Positions 50,843 to 63,111 of a stretch of 64,000 bases of DNA are shown here, piece after piece. Position 1 is the stretch's first letter. The number at the start of each line of letters is the position of its first letter. Under the pieces are notes generated by a model. It did no database searches and had not been told where the DNA came from. It saw only the letters and a list, made by a program, of their open reading frames with translations. A program made the translations under genes and the position numbers. Origin of the DNA: JAIBJN01 sp963775395 (lineage in GTDB: Bacteria; Actinomycetota; Thermoleophilia; Gaiellales; Gaiellaceae). The stretch spans positions 248,001 to 312,000 of the forward strand of contig CAVZIX010000005.1 in the NCBI GenBank assembly GCA_963775395.1, in the 5' to 3' direction.

Positions 50843-51691
50843 CTAGGCGCGGACGACGACCGGCGCGCCCAGCGGGACGACCCGCATGAGGAAGCGCATG
50901 TCCTCGGCGCTCGCGCGCGGGCAGCCGACGGAGACGGCGGCGCCGATCGAGGAGGGGTCGTTCGTGCCGTGGACGGCGATCCGGTCGCCACCCGTCCAGC
51001 CCGGCGGCAGGTTCGGCTGGTGAGCGGAGAGCGCCAGGATGCAGCAGCCGTAGTACGAGCCGTAGCGCGAGCCCGGAAGCTTGTCGGTGACGGCGAAGCG
51101 GCCGACGGGCGTGGGCGAGCTCGCCCGGCCGATCGCGACCGTCATCCGGCGGACGACCTCGCCGCGGCGGCGGACGACGAGCCGCCGCTCGGAGAGATCG
51201 ATGACGATCCGAACGCGCGTCGCGCTGAGTCGCACGGTGCTCTCCTGCGGGTCGACCCAGCCGAGCCGCCCGTTCGCGACGTGCGTCGTGACGACGCCGA
51301 GCCAGCGTCCGCGCTGCGCGGCGACGGCGAGCGTAGTCGGCGAGCCGAACTCCGTCCGGCCGTCGAGCCGCGCCACGACCCGCCCGCGGGGGCGCGATCG
51401 AACCACGATCGTGGAGCCGCCGGCCGGTCGCAGGATCACGGCGCCGGGGTCGGGAGTCGGCGCTGGGGGGACGGCGCTAGGGTCGGGCTCGCGAAGCGGG
51501 GCGCGCTCGACAGGCTCTGCCCCGAGGACGGGTTGGGGGACGGCCGCCGGGGCCTGCGCGACGTCGGGCGGGGCCTCCTGCCCTGAGGCGGGTCGCGCGA
51601 GGATCGTCAGCACGGCGCCGACGGCCGCGAGGATCGCGACGAAGACGACGACGTGCGGCGGGAGGTAGAAGCGCCCCATCGCTACGCTCAT
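50843..51691 (-). CDS. L,D-transpeptidase (YkuD domain), membrane anchored
   Basis: 282 residues. N-terminal anchor (PHVVVFVAILAAVGAVLTIL), a Pro-rich linker, an SH3-like segment, then YkuD (RIVIDLSERRLVVRRRGEVV) with the catalytic block HGTNDPSSIGAAVSVGCPRA. This gives the His and the Cys in S-x-GCxR order. Makes 3-3 cross-links or attaches proteins to peptidoglycan. ATG at 51691 or 51679. Confidence 0.92.
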   Translation of the reverse strand: MSVAMGRFYLPPHVVVFVAILAAVGAVLTILARPASGQEAPPDVAQAPAAVPQPVLGAEPVERAPLREPDPSAVPPAPTPDPGAVILRPAGGSTIVVRSRPRGRVVARLDGRTEFGSPTTLAVAAQRGRWLGVVTTHVANGRLGWVDPQESTVRLSATRVRIVIDLSERRLVVRRRGEVVRRMTVAIGRASSPTPVGRFAVTDKLPGSRYGSYYGCCILALSAHQPNLPPGWTGGDRIAVHGTNDPSSIGAAVSVGCPRASAEDMRFLMRVVPLGAPVVVRA

Positions 51692-51746
51692 CGGGTGGCG
51701 AACCGGGACGCTCGTTCACTCGAACGAGGGATGGCTCGGAACGACC

Positions 51747-51768
51747 ACTGATGTCTTTTGACATCAGT
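51747..51768. promoter_or_regulatory. 9-bp inverted repeat at the hydrolase 5' end
   Basis: ACTGATGTC-TTTT-GACATCAGT is a perfect 9-bp inverted repeat in AT-richer sequence. It overlaps the only candidate start codon (TTG 51758) of the downstream hydrolase and lies 56 bp upstream of the divergent L,D-transpeptidase start. Operator or mRNA hairpin. Confidence 0.5.
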
Positions 51769-52492
51769 CACTGGGGGACCCAGCGTTCCCGCAAGATGCA
51801 GGGCAAAACATCCCCGAACAACCTTCAAACAACTGACCACGACCACCCAGGCACTGGAAACGGGCGCGGACCTGCGTCTCACGGGACCCGCAGAAGGCCT
51901 CGCGGTCGTCTGCGTGAACGGCGGCCAGGGACGCGACGTGCCCGGTACCTGGAGCGCGACCCTCGAATGGCTCGTGGAGCGGCTGGCGCCCGCCTTCCCC
52001 GCCCTCGGGTTCGCCGAGGTGCGCTACCGGATCAAGTCGTGGAACCGCCTCGGGATGTGCGTGGAGGACACGCTCGCGGCCCTCGATGCCGTCGCTCCCA
52101 GGCGGGCGCTCCTGCTCGGGTTCTCGATGGGTGGGGCCGTCGCGATCGGCGCGGCAGGCCACCCGGCCGTGCGCACGGTGCTCGGCCTTGCTCCGTGGAT
52201 CCCGGACAGGCTCGACCTCTCCGGGCTTGACGGACGCCGGCTCGCCGTCTTCCACGGAACCTGGGACCGCTTCCTGCCGGGCGTGCCCGGCGTCAGCCCG
52301 TCGAGCTCACTCCGAGGCTTCGAGCGGGCCCGTGCGGGCGGCGTCGAGGGCTCCTACGAGCTGATCGCACGCGCCGTGCACCCGATCGCGGTCCGCGCTC
52401 CCTGGGGCGCAGCGCTGCCGCTCCCGCACGCCGGCCGCTGGGCGGAGCTCGTCGCGGACGAGCTCGAGCGGTTTCAGACCTCGGAGTGCTGA
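51758..52492 (+). CDS. Alpha/beta hydrolase (dienelactone-hydrolase-like), start uncertain
   Basis: About 244 residues from TTG 51758. Nucleophile elbow GFSMGGAVAIG is clear. The Asp and His are less certain (HGTWDRFLPG; LPHAGRWAEL). The region before VCVNGGQGRD is unusual: no ATG/GTG exists in frame, the sequence is less GC-rich than its surroundings, and the TTG lies inside an inverted repeat. The real start may be a non-canonical codon further in, or an indel may hide it. Substrate unknown. Confidence 0.75.
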   Translation: MTSVTGGPSVPARCRAKHPRTTFKQLTTTTQALETGADLRLTGPAEGLAVVCVNGGQGRDVPGTWSATLEWLVERLAPAFPALGFAEVRYRIKSWNRLGMCVEDTLAALDAVAPRRALLLGFSMGGAVAIGAAGHPAVRTVLGLAPWIPDRLDLSGLDGRRLAVFHGTWDRFLPGVPGVSPSSSLRGFERARAGGVEGSYELIARAVHPIAVRAPWGAALPLPHAGRWAELVADELERFQTSEC

Positions 52493-53423
52493 ATCCGGCG
52501 CCGCGCCATCTGCTCCGACGTCGGCCGTCTGACGTTCCAGGCGAGCCCGAGCTTCTCGAGCCCTCGGATGACCAACCATGACCCGTCGATCTGCCAGCGG
52601 TGCAGCCCGTGCCGGGCCGAGCTCGGGAACGCGTGGTGGTTGTTGTGCCAGCCCTCGCCAAGGACGAGCGCCGCGATCAACCCAGTTGTTCCGGGCCTCG
52701 TCCCGCGAGGAGTAGTCCTTGCGCCCGAACATGTGGCAGATCGAGTTCACGCTGAAGGTCGCGTGCTGGTAGAGGAAGATGCGGAGCAGGCCGGCCCAGA
52801 CCATCGCCTCGAGCCCGCGGGCGACCGAGCCGCCGACGAGGAAGCCGACGGCGAACGGGATCCCCAGCGTGAGGATGACCCAGAGAAGGTAGAGCCGGTC
52901 GATCGTCCGGACGAGCCGGTCCTCGTAGAGATCCTCGTCCGTACTCGCGGCCGCGCTCCATCCCCTTGAGCGTGAAGAGCCAGCCGACGTGCGAGTGGAC
53001 GAAGCCGCGGACGCTTGCCGCGAAGCCCTCCCCGTGGCCGACGTGCGGCGAGTGCGGGTCGCCGGGCTTGTCCGAGAGCGCGTGGTGCTTGCGGTGGTCG
53101 GTGACCCACTGCGTGACCGGCCCCTGCATCGCCATCGAGCCGAGGATGGCGAGCGAGGCCTTGACCGCAGGGCCAGTGTCGAAGCTCTTGTGCGTGAAGT
53201 AGCGGTGGAAGCCGACCGCATTCCCGATCGCAGTCAGGAAGTAGAGGACGACCAGGAGCACGAGGTCGACCCAGTGGAAGGCGACGCCCCAGAGGAGGCC
53301 CATGGCCGAGAGGAGGCCGAACGGCGGGATGACCACTGCGGCGACCGTGGCGATCTGGCTTGCCACGCTCGTCCGGTGTCGCACAGTTGCGACCTTGATC
53401 GTGTTGTCCACTGCTTGCTCCAT
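52474..53423 (-). CDS. Acyl-CoA/fatty-acid desaturase, broken by two +1 frame changes
   Basis: Three frames together give one desaturase. Frame 1 has VGFHRYFTHKSF (box 1) and TDHRKHHALSD (box 2), up to WLFTLKGMERG. Frame 2 starts near 52950 with ASTDEDLYEDRL and runs to GRKDYSSRDEARNNW. Frame 3 (from 52680) holds GEGWHNNHHAFPSSAR (box 3). Each junction is repaired by dropping one base (within 52945-52956 and within the CCC at 52681-52683). All three His boxes survive, so the gene was functional very recently or the assembly has errors. Probably a delta-9-type membrane desaturase. ATG at 53423 chosen; GTG at 53516 is possible. Confidence 0.82.
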
Positions 53424-53549
53424 CTGCACCTCGATGCGGTTGGGTGCTAAGACGACGACCTTCCGAGGAAGGTTGCAGTCATCGGCCGCGGCATCCCGGG
53501 CCTTGATTCCGCTCACGCCTGCCTTACGGCGCGACTAAGCTTCCGAGCC

Positions 53550-53867
53550 GTGTACGCAAGTGTCACCACCGTGCGTGGAGCCGGCCCCGAGGTCGGCTTG
53601 ACCGCCAAGATGGCGGCGGACTCCATGCTCTCGTGGCTGAGCCAGTTCGAGGGCTACTGCGGGCTCCTGATCTTCGCGTCGCCCGAGACGGGCAGCGCGC
53701 GGATCATGACCCTCTGGGAGAACGAGGAGGCCCTGGACCGCAGCGAGCGGAGCCGAGCGCAGGTCAGGGAGAGCATGATCGCGACAGCGGGCGCCCAGCT
53801 CGAGAGCGTCGAGCGGTACGAGGTCATCCTCGACGAGCGCGTGGATTCCGCGCCCACCTCGGCGTAG
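53550..53867 (+). CDS. Antibiotic-biosynthesis-monooxygenase-like (dimeric ferredoxin-fold) protein
   Basis: 105 residues. Starts YASVTTVRG, has a mid-segment FEGYCGLLIFASPETGSARI and ends with VERYEVILDE, the beta-alpha-beta layout of ABM/dimeric alpha-beta-barrel proteins. No heme or catalytic signature visible. GTG start. Tandem paralogue follows 13 bp later. Confidence 0.68.
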   Translation: MYASVTTVRGAGPEVGLTAKMAADSMLSWLSQFEGYCGLLIFASPETGSARIMTLWENEEALDRSERSRAQVRESMIATAGAQLESVERYEVILDERVDSAPTSA

Positions 53868-53880
53868 ACTCGCCCCGATC

Positions 53881-54195
53881 GTGTTCGCGCGAGTCACCAC
53901 GTTCCAAGGGGATCCGGAGCGCATGGACGAGGGCGCTCGCATCTTCCGCGAGGAGGTCGTCCCCTGGTTGCGCGACTCCACCGGCTTCCGCGGGGTCATC
54001 GTGATGGTCGACCGTGAGAACGAGCGCGCGATGGGCGTCTCGTTCTGGACGACGAAGGAGACCGCGACCGACGCCTTCACGAGCGGGGCCAGCCTCCGCG
54101 ACGAAGTGGCGGCGAGCGTCGGCACGACGATGACCGGCGAGGAGTTCTACGAAGTCGTGACCGCCCAGGCGCTGTCGCTCGAGCGCGACGAGTAG
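53881..54195 (+). CDS. Second ABM-like dimeric ferredoxin-fold protein
   Basis: 104 residues, same plan as the previous gene: FARVTTFQGDPERMDEG, GFRGVIVMVDRENERAMGVS, FWTTKETATDAF and FYEVVTAQAL. The two probably arose by duplication and may form a heterodimer. GTG start. Function unknown. Confidence 0.7.
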   Translation: MFARVTTFQGDPERMDEGARIFREEVVPWLRDSTGFRGVIVMVDRENERAMGVSFWTTKETATDAFTSGASLRDEVAASVGTTMTGEEFYEVVTAQALSLERDE

Positions 54196-54254
54196 CTCTG
54201 GCTGGGCGAGGCCCCGTTCGCTGGGCGGATGCGAACCGGGGTGCGCCGACCGAC

Positions 54255-54350
54255 TCACGAGTCGTCGGGCGTGGCGGGGAACAGCCAGGCGGCGACATAC
54301 AGGATCGCCGTGACCGCGGTGGCAGCGCAGATGGCGATGGCCACGATCAT
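54255..54350 (-). CDS. 31-residue single-helix membrane protein
   Basis: MIVAIAICAATAVTAILYVA followed by AWLFPATPDDS. One strongly hydrophobic helix with a short acidic tail. The ribosome-binding site is AAGGAGGTGA (54364-54355), a full match to the 16S anti-Shine-Dalgarno, 4 nt before the ATG; few sites in the window are this strong. That makes a real small protein likely despite its length. Confidence 0.7.
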   Translation of the reverse strand: MIVAIAICAATAVTAILYVAAWLFPATPDDS

Positions 54351-54382
54351 GACCTCACCTCCTTTCGCGATGCCGAGGCGGC

Positions 54383-54408
54383 GGCGCGCCCCCGGTGGGG
54401 AGCGCGCC
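54383..54408 (-). terminator. Hairpin between two small minus-strand genes
   Basis: GGCGCGC-CCCC-GGT-GGGG-a-GCGCGCC, lying 6 bp past the stop of the 67-residue gene and 32 bp upstream of the 31-residue gene. Confidence 0.55.
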
Positions 54409-54414
54409 TCTCGC

Positions 54415-54618
54415 CTAGACCCCGAGCGCGCGGGTCAGCACGCGCCGCGGATCGCGGCCGGCGCGGGCCGAGCGCTCGAGCTCATCGCTCGGCCCTGCGC
54501 GGTCGCGCCGCTCCAGCCGAGCGAGCTCCCGCGAGCGGAGCGTGATCTCGGCCGCCCGGAGCGGCTCGCGCTGGCGGGCGCTCCGGGACTCGAGCTGGAG
54601 CATGTGCTGCTGGTGCAT
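54415..54618 (-). CDS. 67-residue Arg/Glu-rich hypothetical protein
   Basis: MHQQHMLQLESRSARQREPL continues as a charged, helix-forming chain (AAEITLRSRELARLERRDRAG) with no recognised domain. AAGGAGGAAGG stands just before the ATG at 54618. Composition overlaps with that of chance frames in this genome, so the strong ribosome-binding site is the main support. Confidence 0.5.
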   Translation of the reverse strand: MHQQHMLQLESRSARQREPLRAAEITLRSRELARLERRDRAGPSDELERSARAGRDPRRVLTRALGV

Positions 54619-54762
54619 CCCTTCCTCCTTCGTCGTCGTCGCGGAGGGCAACCGATGTCCCTCCGGCCATCTCCAGCGAGGAGATCGCCGCAGGCCTCGG
54701 AAAAACAGCAGGCAAAAGCACGCCCACATCCACCAGCGCTATTTCCGACCCTGGAACGACGA

Positions 54763-54783
54763 AGGCGACCCGTTGGGTCGCCT
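54763..54783 (-). terminator. Hairpin terminator for the 44-residue gene
   Basis: AGGCGACCC-GTT-GGGTCGCCT, 9-bp perfect stem, about 30 bp beyond the minus-strand stop at 54812. Confidence 0.6.
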
Positions 54784-54811
54784 CGCGTGGAGCGTGTATG
54801 GCGCTATCGAG

Positions 54812-54946
54812 CTAGCGCATACGCCTCTCTGCGAGGGTGGACCCGTCGTTGGCCAGAGCCGCGACGCGACCGGCTCCGTTCGACCACGCCGGCATCATCG
54901 CGGGCTTCGCCGCCTCGAGCCTGTTCACCTGGTAAGCGTTGGTCAT
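54812..54946 (-). CDS. 44-residue small soluble protein
   Basis: The frame MTNAYQVNRLEAAKPAMMPA then WSNGAGRVAALANDGSTLAE and RRMR is closed by TAG. AAAGG precedes the ATG by 8 nt. A promoter (54977-55005) and a terminator hairpin (54763-54783) bracket exactly this frame, so a single-gene transcript is plausible; it could also be an sRNA with an incidental ORF. No family recognised. Confidence 0.5.
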   Translation of the reverse strand: MTNAYQVNRLEAAKPAMMPAWSNGAGRVAALANDGSTLAERRMR

Positions 54947-54976
54947 AGAGATGCCTTTCGCCGGGTACGAAGCGCG

Positions 54977-55005
54977 AGGATAGCGTACGCATCCGACGTT
55001 GGCAA
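54977..55005 (-). promoter_or_regulatory. Promoter for the 44-residue gene
   Basis: Minus strand TTGCCA (55005-55000), 17-bp spacer, TATCCT (54982-54977), about 31 bp before the ATG. Confidence 0.6.
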
Positions 55006-55081
55006 GAGATTCAGCGAGATACCTGCCGACATGTGTAGCGCGGTTGTCACAAAATGGAGAAAGAAATGAAACCGGCCTATT

Positions 55082-56344
55082 TCACACCATCGCCGGCGCT
55101 TCGACCGGCGGCCGGCGCGGCCCGCGCTTGATCAGGAGCACGGCGAGGGCGGCGGCGAGCGCCAGCGCGCCGGCACCTACGAACGCGATGGTGTACTCGC
55201 CGGTCTCGGTTCGCGTGAGCCCGGCGATCCACGCCGCCGTCGCCGCGCCGAGCTGGTGGGCGCTGAAGATCCAGGCGAAGACGACACCCGCCTGGGTCGG
55301 AAAGGCGGAGGTCGTGAGCGCGGACGTGGGTGGCACCGTGGCGACCCAGTCGAGCCCGTAGACGACCGCGAAGGCGACGAGCGCCGCGTACTCGGAGCCG
55401 AACGCGACCGGCAGAGCCAGAAGCGCGAGGCCGCGGAACCCGTAGTAGACGAGCAGGAGCTTCCGAGGGTCGTAGCGGTCGGTGAACCACCCCGAGCCGA
55501 TCGTCCCCGCGATGTCGAACGCGCCGATGAGCGCGAGGAGCGACGCCGCGCTGACCTGCGCGATGCCGTGGTCGTGGGCAGCAGGGATGAGGTGGGTCGA
55601 GACGAGACCGTTCGTGGTCGCGCCGCAGACGAAGAACGTCCCGGCGAGGAGCCAGAACGTTCGCGAGCGCGCGCCGGCCCGGATCCCGTTCAGCACCGCG
55701 CTGAGCGCCGGAGGCGCCGCGGGAGGCTCCTCCCAGTCGGCCGGCGCACCGTAGGGTCGGGCGCCGACGTCGCGCGGCCGGTCGCGCATGAAGAGAAGGA
55801 CGAGCGGCAGCACGAAGGCGAGCGCGGCAACCGCGACCAGGGCCGCCGCGTAGCGCCAGTCCATGCCGGCCACCCAGGCGAGGAGCGGCAGGAAGACGAG
55901 CTGGCCCGAGGCGTTGCTCGCCGTGAGGACGCCGGTGACGAGCCCGCGCCGTTCGACGAACCAGCGGTTGGCGATGATCGCCGCGAGCGGGACCGAGACG
56001 GCGCCGGTCGCGAGCCCGTTGACGACGCCCCAGAGCAGGAAGAGCTGCCAGGGCTCCGTCATCCCGATCGTCAGGAGCGACGAGGCGGCGATGACCGCCA
56101 GCGCGCCGCCTACGACACGCCGCATGCCGAACCGCTCGACGAGCGCGGCCGCGAACGGCGCCCCGAGCCCGAAGCAGAGGAGGTTGAGGGAGACGGCGAG
56201 GCCGATCGTCTCGTGGCTCCAGCCGAACTCGTCGTGGAGCGGGAGCAGCAACACGCCCGCGGTCGAGCGGAAGCCGGCCGCCATCACGAGCGCGACGAAG
56301 CCGACGCTTACCACGACCCAGGCGTAGTGCACCCGCGACCGCAT
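55082..56344 (-). CDS. MFS transporter (12 helices)
   Basis: 420 residues with 12 hydrophobic segments. N-half start VHYAWVVVSVGFVALVMAAG, loop motif RFGMRRVVGG, C-half loop GWFTDRYDPRKLLL; resembles the OFA/monocarboxylate-porter branch. ATG at 56344 chosen because it matches the family start; the frame is open upstream across the divergent promoter. Divergent from a MarR regulator, which likely controls it. Probably imports or exports organic acids or drugs. Confidence 0.88.
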   Translation of the reverse strand: MRSRVHYAWVVVSVGFVALVMAAGFRSTAGVLLLPLHDEFGWSHETIGLAVSLNLLCFGLGAPFAAALVERFGMRRVVGGALAVIAASSLLTIGMTEPWQLFLLWGVVNGLATGAVSVPLAAIIANRWFVERRGLVTGVLTASNASGQLVFLPLLAWVAGMDWRYAAALVAVAALAFVLPLVLLFMRDRPRDVGARPYGAPADWEEPPAAPPALSAVLNGIRAGARSRTFWLLAGTFFVCGATTNGLVSTHLIPAAHDHGIAQVSAASLLALIGAFDIAGTIGSGWFTDRYDPRKLLLVYYGFRGLALLALPVAFGSEYAALVAFAVVYGLDWVATVPPTSALTTSAFPTQAGVVFAWIFSAHQLGAATAAWIAGLTRTETGEYTIAFVGAGALALAAALAVLLIKRGPRRPPVEAPAMV

Positions 56345-56362
56345 CAGGCGGGAACGTATCAA

Positions 56363-56382
56363 ATAGGGGTATATACTCCTAT
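56363..56382. promoter_or_regulatory. Near-perfect 20-bp palindrome between the MFS and MarR genes
   Basis: ATAGGGGTATATACTCCTAT has arms ATAGG/CCTAT around GTATATAC. On the plus strand TATACT (56372-56377) is a good -10 hexamer only 11 bp before the MarR ATG; on the minus strand TATACC serves the MFS gene. Typical MarR operator placement. Confidence 0.65.
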
Positions 56383-56387
56383 CGACG

Positions 56388-56828
56388 ATGCCTTCCGGGG
56401 TCGAGCCCGTCCAGTCCCCCTGCGTCTGCGCGACGCTTCGCATGGCCACGCGCGCGGTGGCGCGGATCTACGACGAGTCTCTCGCGCCCTACGGCTTGCG
56501 GACGACCCAGTACTCGATCCTCGCGCGGCTCGAGGTCGAGGGCCCCGCGCCGGTGGGCCACCTGGCGGCTCGGCTGGTCATGGACCGCTCGACGCTCGCG
56601 CGCGAGGCGGCCCCGCTCGTGCGGGCAGGCCTCGTCGCCGAGGAAGCCGGCCCGGACAGGCGACAGCGGCTGCTCTCGCTGACCACGGAGGGCCTGTCGC
56701 GCCTCGAGGCGGCCAGGCCGGGCTGGCGCGAGGCCCAGAGGCTCGTGCGCGAGGAGCTCGGGCGCGAGCGCACGGACGGGCTGCTCGGCGAACTGCGCGC
56801 GCTGGTCGGCTCGGTCACCGCGCCGTAG
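56388..56828 (+). CDS. MarR-family transcriptional regulator
   Basis: 146 residues. Winged helix: LRTTQYSILARLEVEGPAPV, MDRSTLAREAAPLVRAGLV and RRQRLLSLTTEGLSRLEAA (wing). An N-terminal CVC pair (SPCVCATLRMATR) could allow redox sensing, as in a known group of Cys-containing MarR proteins. Divergent MFS transporter is the probable target. Short or no leader. Overlaps the convergent oxidoreductase gene by 14 bp. Confidence 0.9.
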   Translation: MPSGVEPVQSPCVCATLRMATRAVARIYDESLAPYGLRTTQYSILARLEVEGPAPVGHLAARLVMDRSTLAREAAPLVRAGLVAEEAGPDRRQRLLSLTTEGLSRLEAARPGWREAQRLVREELGRERTDGLLGELRALVGSVTAP

Positions 56829-58008
56829 GGTCGCCCGTCAGGTCGGCGGCGGCCCGGAGGCCGCTGCGCAGAGCCCCCTCCATCAGGCCGTGCCACGCGC
56901 CCGCGGTGTGCTCTCCCGCGAACGCGAGCGGGCCGACCGGGCGGGCGAGCTCGCTCGTCTGCAGCGGCGACGAGAGCGACGGAGCCGAGTATGCGCCGAG
57001 CGACCACGGATCGTCGCCCCACGTCGTGAGCATCGCCTCGTCGGGCTCGAGATCGAGCTCGGGCCGCAACGCGGCGAGCGTCGCGAGCCAGCGCTCCGGG
57101 CCCTCCCCGACCTGGAGGCGCTCGAGCGCGGCCTGCGTGCCCGCGAACGCCCCAACGAAGCCGGCGGGGAGCCCGTCCGGCCCGAGTTGCGAGTAGGTCC
57201 AGTAGCGGTCGGGCACCGCGAGGACGGCGCTCGGCTCGACTGGAGCCCGCAGGGGAACGTGCAGTTTCGCCGCCTGGCCGTAGCGGACGGCCGCGAGCGC
57301 GGCGGCCTTCGCCGGAGGAAGCAGCGGCTCGAAGCGGATCCGCTCGACGGCGGTCGCGGGCGCCGCGAGAACGGCCACGTCGGCCTCCACCTCGAAACCG
57401 GCGCCCAGGAGACGCACGGACCGCTCGCCCCAGACGACGGACTCGACCGCAGAGTCGAGATGGACCGCGAGCCGCGTCGCGAGCGCGCGGGCGAGGCCGC
57501 TGTTCCCTCCCTCGACTCCGAAGGTGTCGAAGCGCCCGAAGCCCGCGCCCGTCTCGGCGAGCACCGCCGCGTCGAGGTCGTCGGCCGGGTGGGCGCTCGA
57601 GATCTCGATCCGCGCCTGGATGGCATCACGCACCGCGGGCGCGATGCCCGAGAGGGCCAGAACGCCGGCGACGCTGCCCTCCGGGGACAGCGAGCGCAGC
57701 TCCGCGGCCGCCGCCTCGACCTCGACGAGCGAGGCCGGCTCGCCGCCGCGCGGCTCACGTGCGCCGTAAAGCGTGCCCTTCCTGAAGAGCCGGAGCCCGA
57801 GCCGCTCGGCGGTTGCGCGCAGGACCTCGTCCGAGGTGAAGACGAACTCCGCTCCGCGCTCCGCGACGCCGCCCGCGAACGGCTGCGACCACACGCGGCC
57901 ACCGACGCGGTCGCGCGCCTCGAGAACGACGACGTCCTCGCCCGCGCGGGCGAGCGCATCCGCTGCCGCGAGCCCGGCCAGGCCCGCGCCGACCACGGCG
58001 ATCCTCAC
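56815..58008 (-). CDS. FAD-dependent amine oxidase-family oxidoreductase
   Basis: 397 residues. N-terminal dinucleotide fold VVGAGLAGLAAADALARAGE, then EARDRVGGRVWSQ (the GG-R-x motif of amine oxidases) and the C-terminal FAD contact FAGEHTAGAWHGLMEGAL. Matches flavin monoamine oxidase/protoporphyrinogen-like enzymes. Substrate unknown. Lies 28 bp downstream of gltB on the same strand. Confidence 0.88.
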   Translation of the reverse strand: MRIAVVGAGLAGLAAADALARAGEDVVVLEARDRVGGRVWSQPFAGGVAERGAEFVFTSDEVLRATAERLGLRLFRKGTLYGAREPRGGEPASLVEVEAAAAELRSLSPEGSVAGVLALSGIAPAVRDAIQARIEISSAHPADDLDAAVLAETGAGFGRFDTFGVEGGNSGLARALATRLAVHLDSAVESVVWGERSVRLLGAGFEVEADVAVLAAPATAVERIRFEPLLPPAKAAALAAVRYGQAAKLHVPLRAPVEPSAVLAVPDRYWTYSQLGPDGLPAGFVGAFAGTQAALERLQVGEGPERWLATLAALRPELDLEPDEAMLTTWGDDPWSLGAYSAPSLSSPLQTSELARPVGPLAFAGEHTAGAWHGLMEGALRSGLRAAADLTGDPTAR

Positions 58009-58036
58009 TCCGCTCTCACCTGCGTAGCGTCGCAGG

Positions 58037-62384
<4,348 letters not shown>

Positions 62385-62455
62385 CGACTTCGGTCGACCA
62401 CCCTCCAGGTGAGGACGTACGTACGAGTACGGGTTCTCCGCCTCTTTCTTCTTCA

Positions 62456-62495
62456 GCTAGCCGGCGGAGGCGGAAGGGGCTGGACGCCGGCTAGC
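62456..62495. other. Inverted repeat in the 376-bp gltB-glnK divergent region
   Basis: GCTAGCCGGC (62456-62465) and GCCGGCTAGC (62486-62495), perfect 10-bp arms 20 bp apart, about 72 bp upstream of gltB. The rest of 62385-62628 has no credible ORF; GACGTACGTACGAGTACG near 62415 is another symmetrical element. Regulator unknown; nitrogen control is inferred from position. Confidence 0.5.
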
Positions 62496-62628
62496 GCACA
62501 CGAATGCGCGCAATGAGCTTGCCAAGAAACGACGGGCTTGTCGGCAGGCTGCGCATCCGAATCGCGGAGACTATGGAAGGGATCGGACGTCGTCAAGGGC
62601 TCGGACGGGCGATCTTCGACACCCTCCC

Positions 62629-62657
62629 TTGCGTCCGTCCTCCCACCGCGCTATGGT
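62629..62657 (+). promoter_or_regulatory. Promoter of the P-II / ammonium transporter operon
   Basis: TTGCGT (62629-62634), 17-bp spacer, TATGGT (62652-62657). Predicts transcription from about 62664 and a leader of about 97 nt. Confidence 0.6.
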
Positions 62658-62703
62658 GCGCGCTTCCTCGTCGGCGGAGAAGCGGGCGAGGAGAGGCGTT
62701 GAG

Positions 62704-62734
62704 GCCTCAGGAGCGTCGCTCCTGGGGCTTTTTT
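62704..62734 (+). terminator. Intrinsic terminator inside the glnK leader (attenuator candidate)
   Basis: GCCTCAGGAGC-GTC-GCTCCTGGGGC, 11-bp stem (one G:U), followed by TTTTTT. It is the only classic U-tract terminator in this part of the window, yet it lies between a promoter and the glnK start 27 nt downstream. An upstream hairpin (CTTCCTCG / CGAGGAG, within 62660-62700) could be part of a switch; alternatively promoter plus terminator define a short sRNA. Confidence 0.75.
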
Positions 62735-62760
62735 CGTGGTCCAGACGGGAGGCGAGCGAG

Positions 62761-63111
62761 ATGGTGAAGGTCGAAGCAGTCGTCATCCGGGAGCGGGTGG
62801 AGACGGTCATCGACGCGGTCGAGCACGAGACCGGCCACGTCGGCGTGACCGTTCTCGAGGCCATCGGCCACGGCCGCCAGCGCGGGATCACCCACGAGTA
62901 CAGGGGGCGCGTCTTCGAGTCGCGCTTCCTCCCGAAGGCCCAGCTCGTGCTGGTGGTGGCCGACGACATCGCGGACGACGTCGTGGCGACGATCGTGGAC
63001 GCGGCCCGGAGCGGCAACGAGTCGGGCGACGGGATCGTCTGGACGACGCCCGTCGCGAACGTCACGCACAACCGGACGGGCAGGAGCCTGGAGGAGGTGG
63101 AGGTCAGATGA
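62761..63111 (+). CDS. glnK: P-II family nitrogen regulator
   Basis: 116 residues. Typical trimeric P-II pattern: VEAVVIRERVETVIDAVE at the N-terminus, T-loop with Tyr in ITHEYRGRVFESRFLPKAQL, then DDIADDVVATIVDAARSG and GDGIVWTTPV. The T-loop Tyr may be modified. Blocks the ammonium channel and signals nitrogen status. GGGAGG before ATG; stop overlaps amt start (ATGA). Confidence 0.9.
   Translation: MVKVEAVVIRERVETVIDAVEHETGHVGVTVLEAIGHGRQRGITHEYRGRVFESRFLPKAQLVLVVADDIADDVVATIVDAARSGNESGDGIVWTTPVANVTHNRTGRSLEEVEVR

Noticed and set aside
62456..62495. glnA-type or glutamine riboswitch
   Set aside because: No match to known glutamine riboswitch cores could be recognised; kept only as an inverted repeat.
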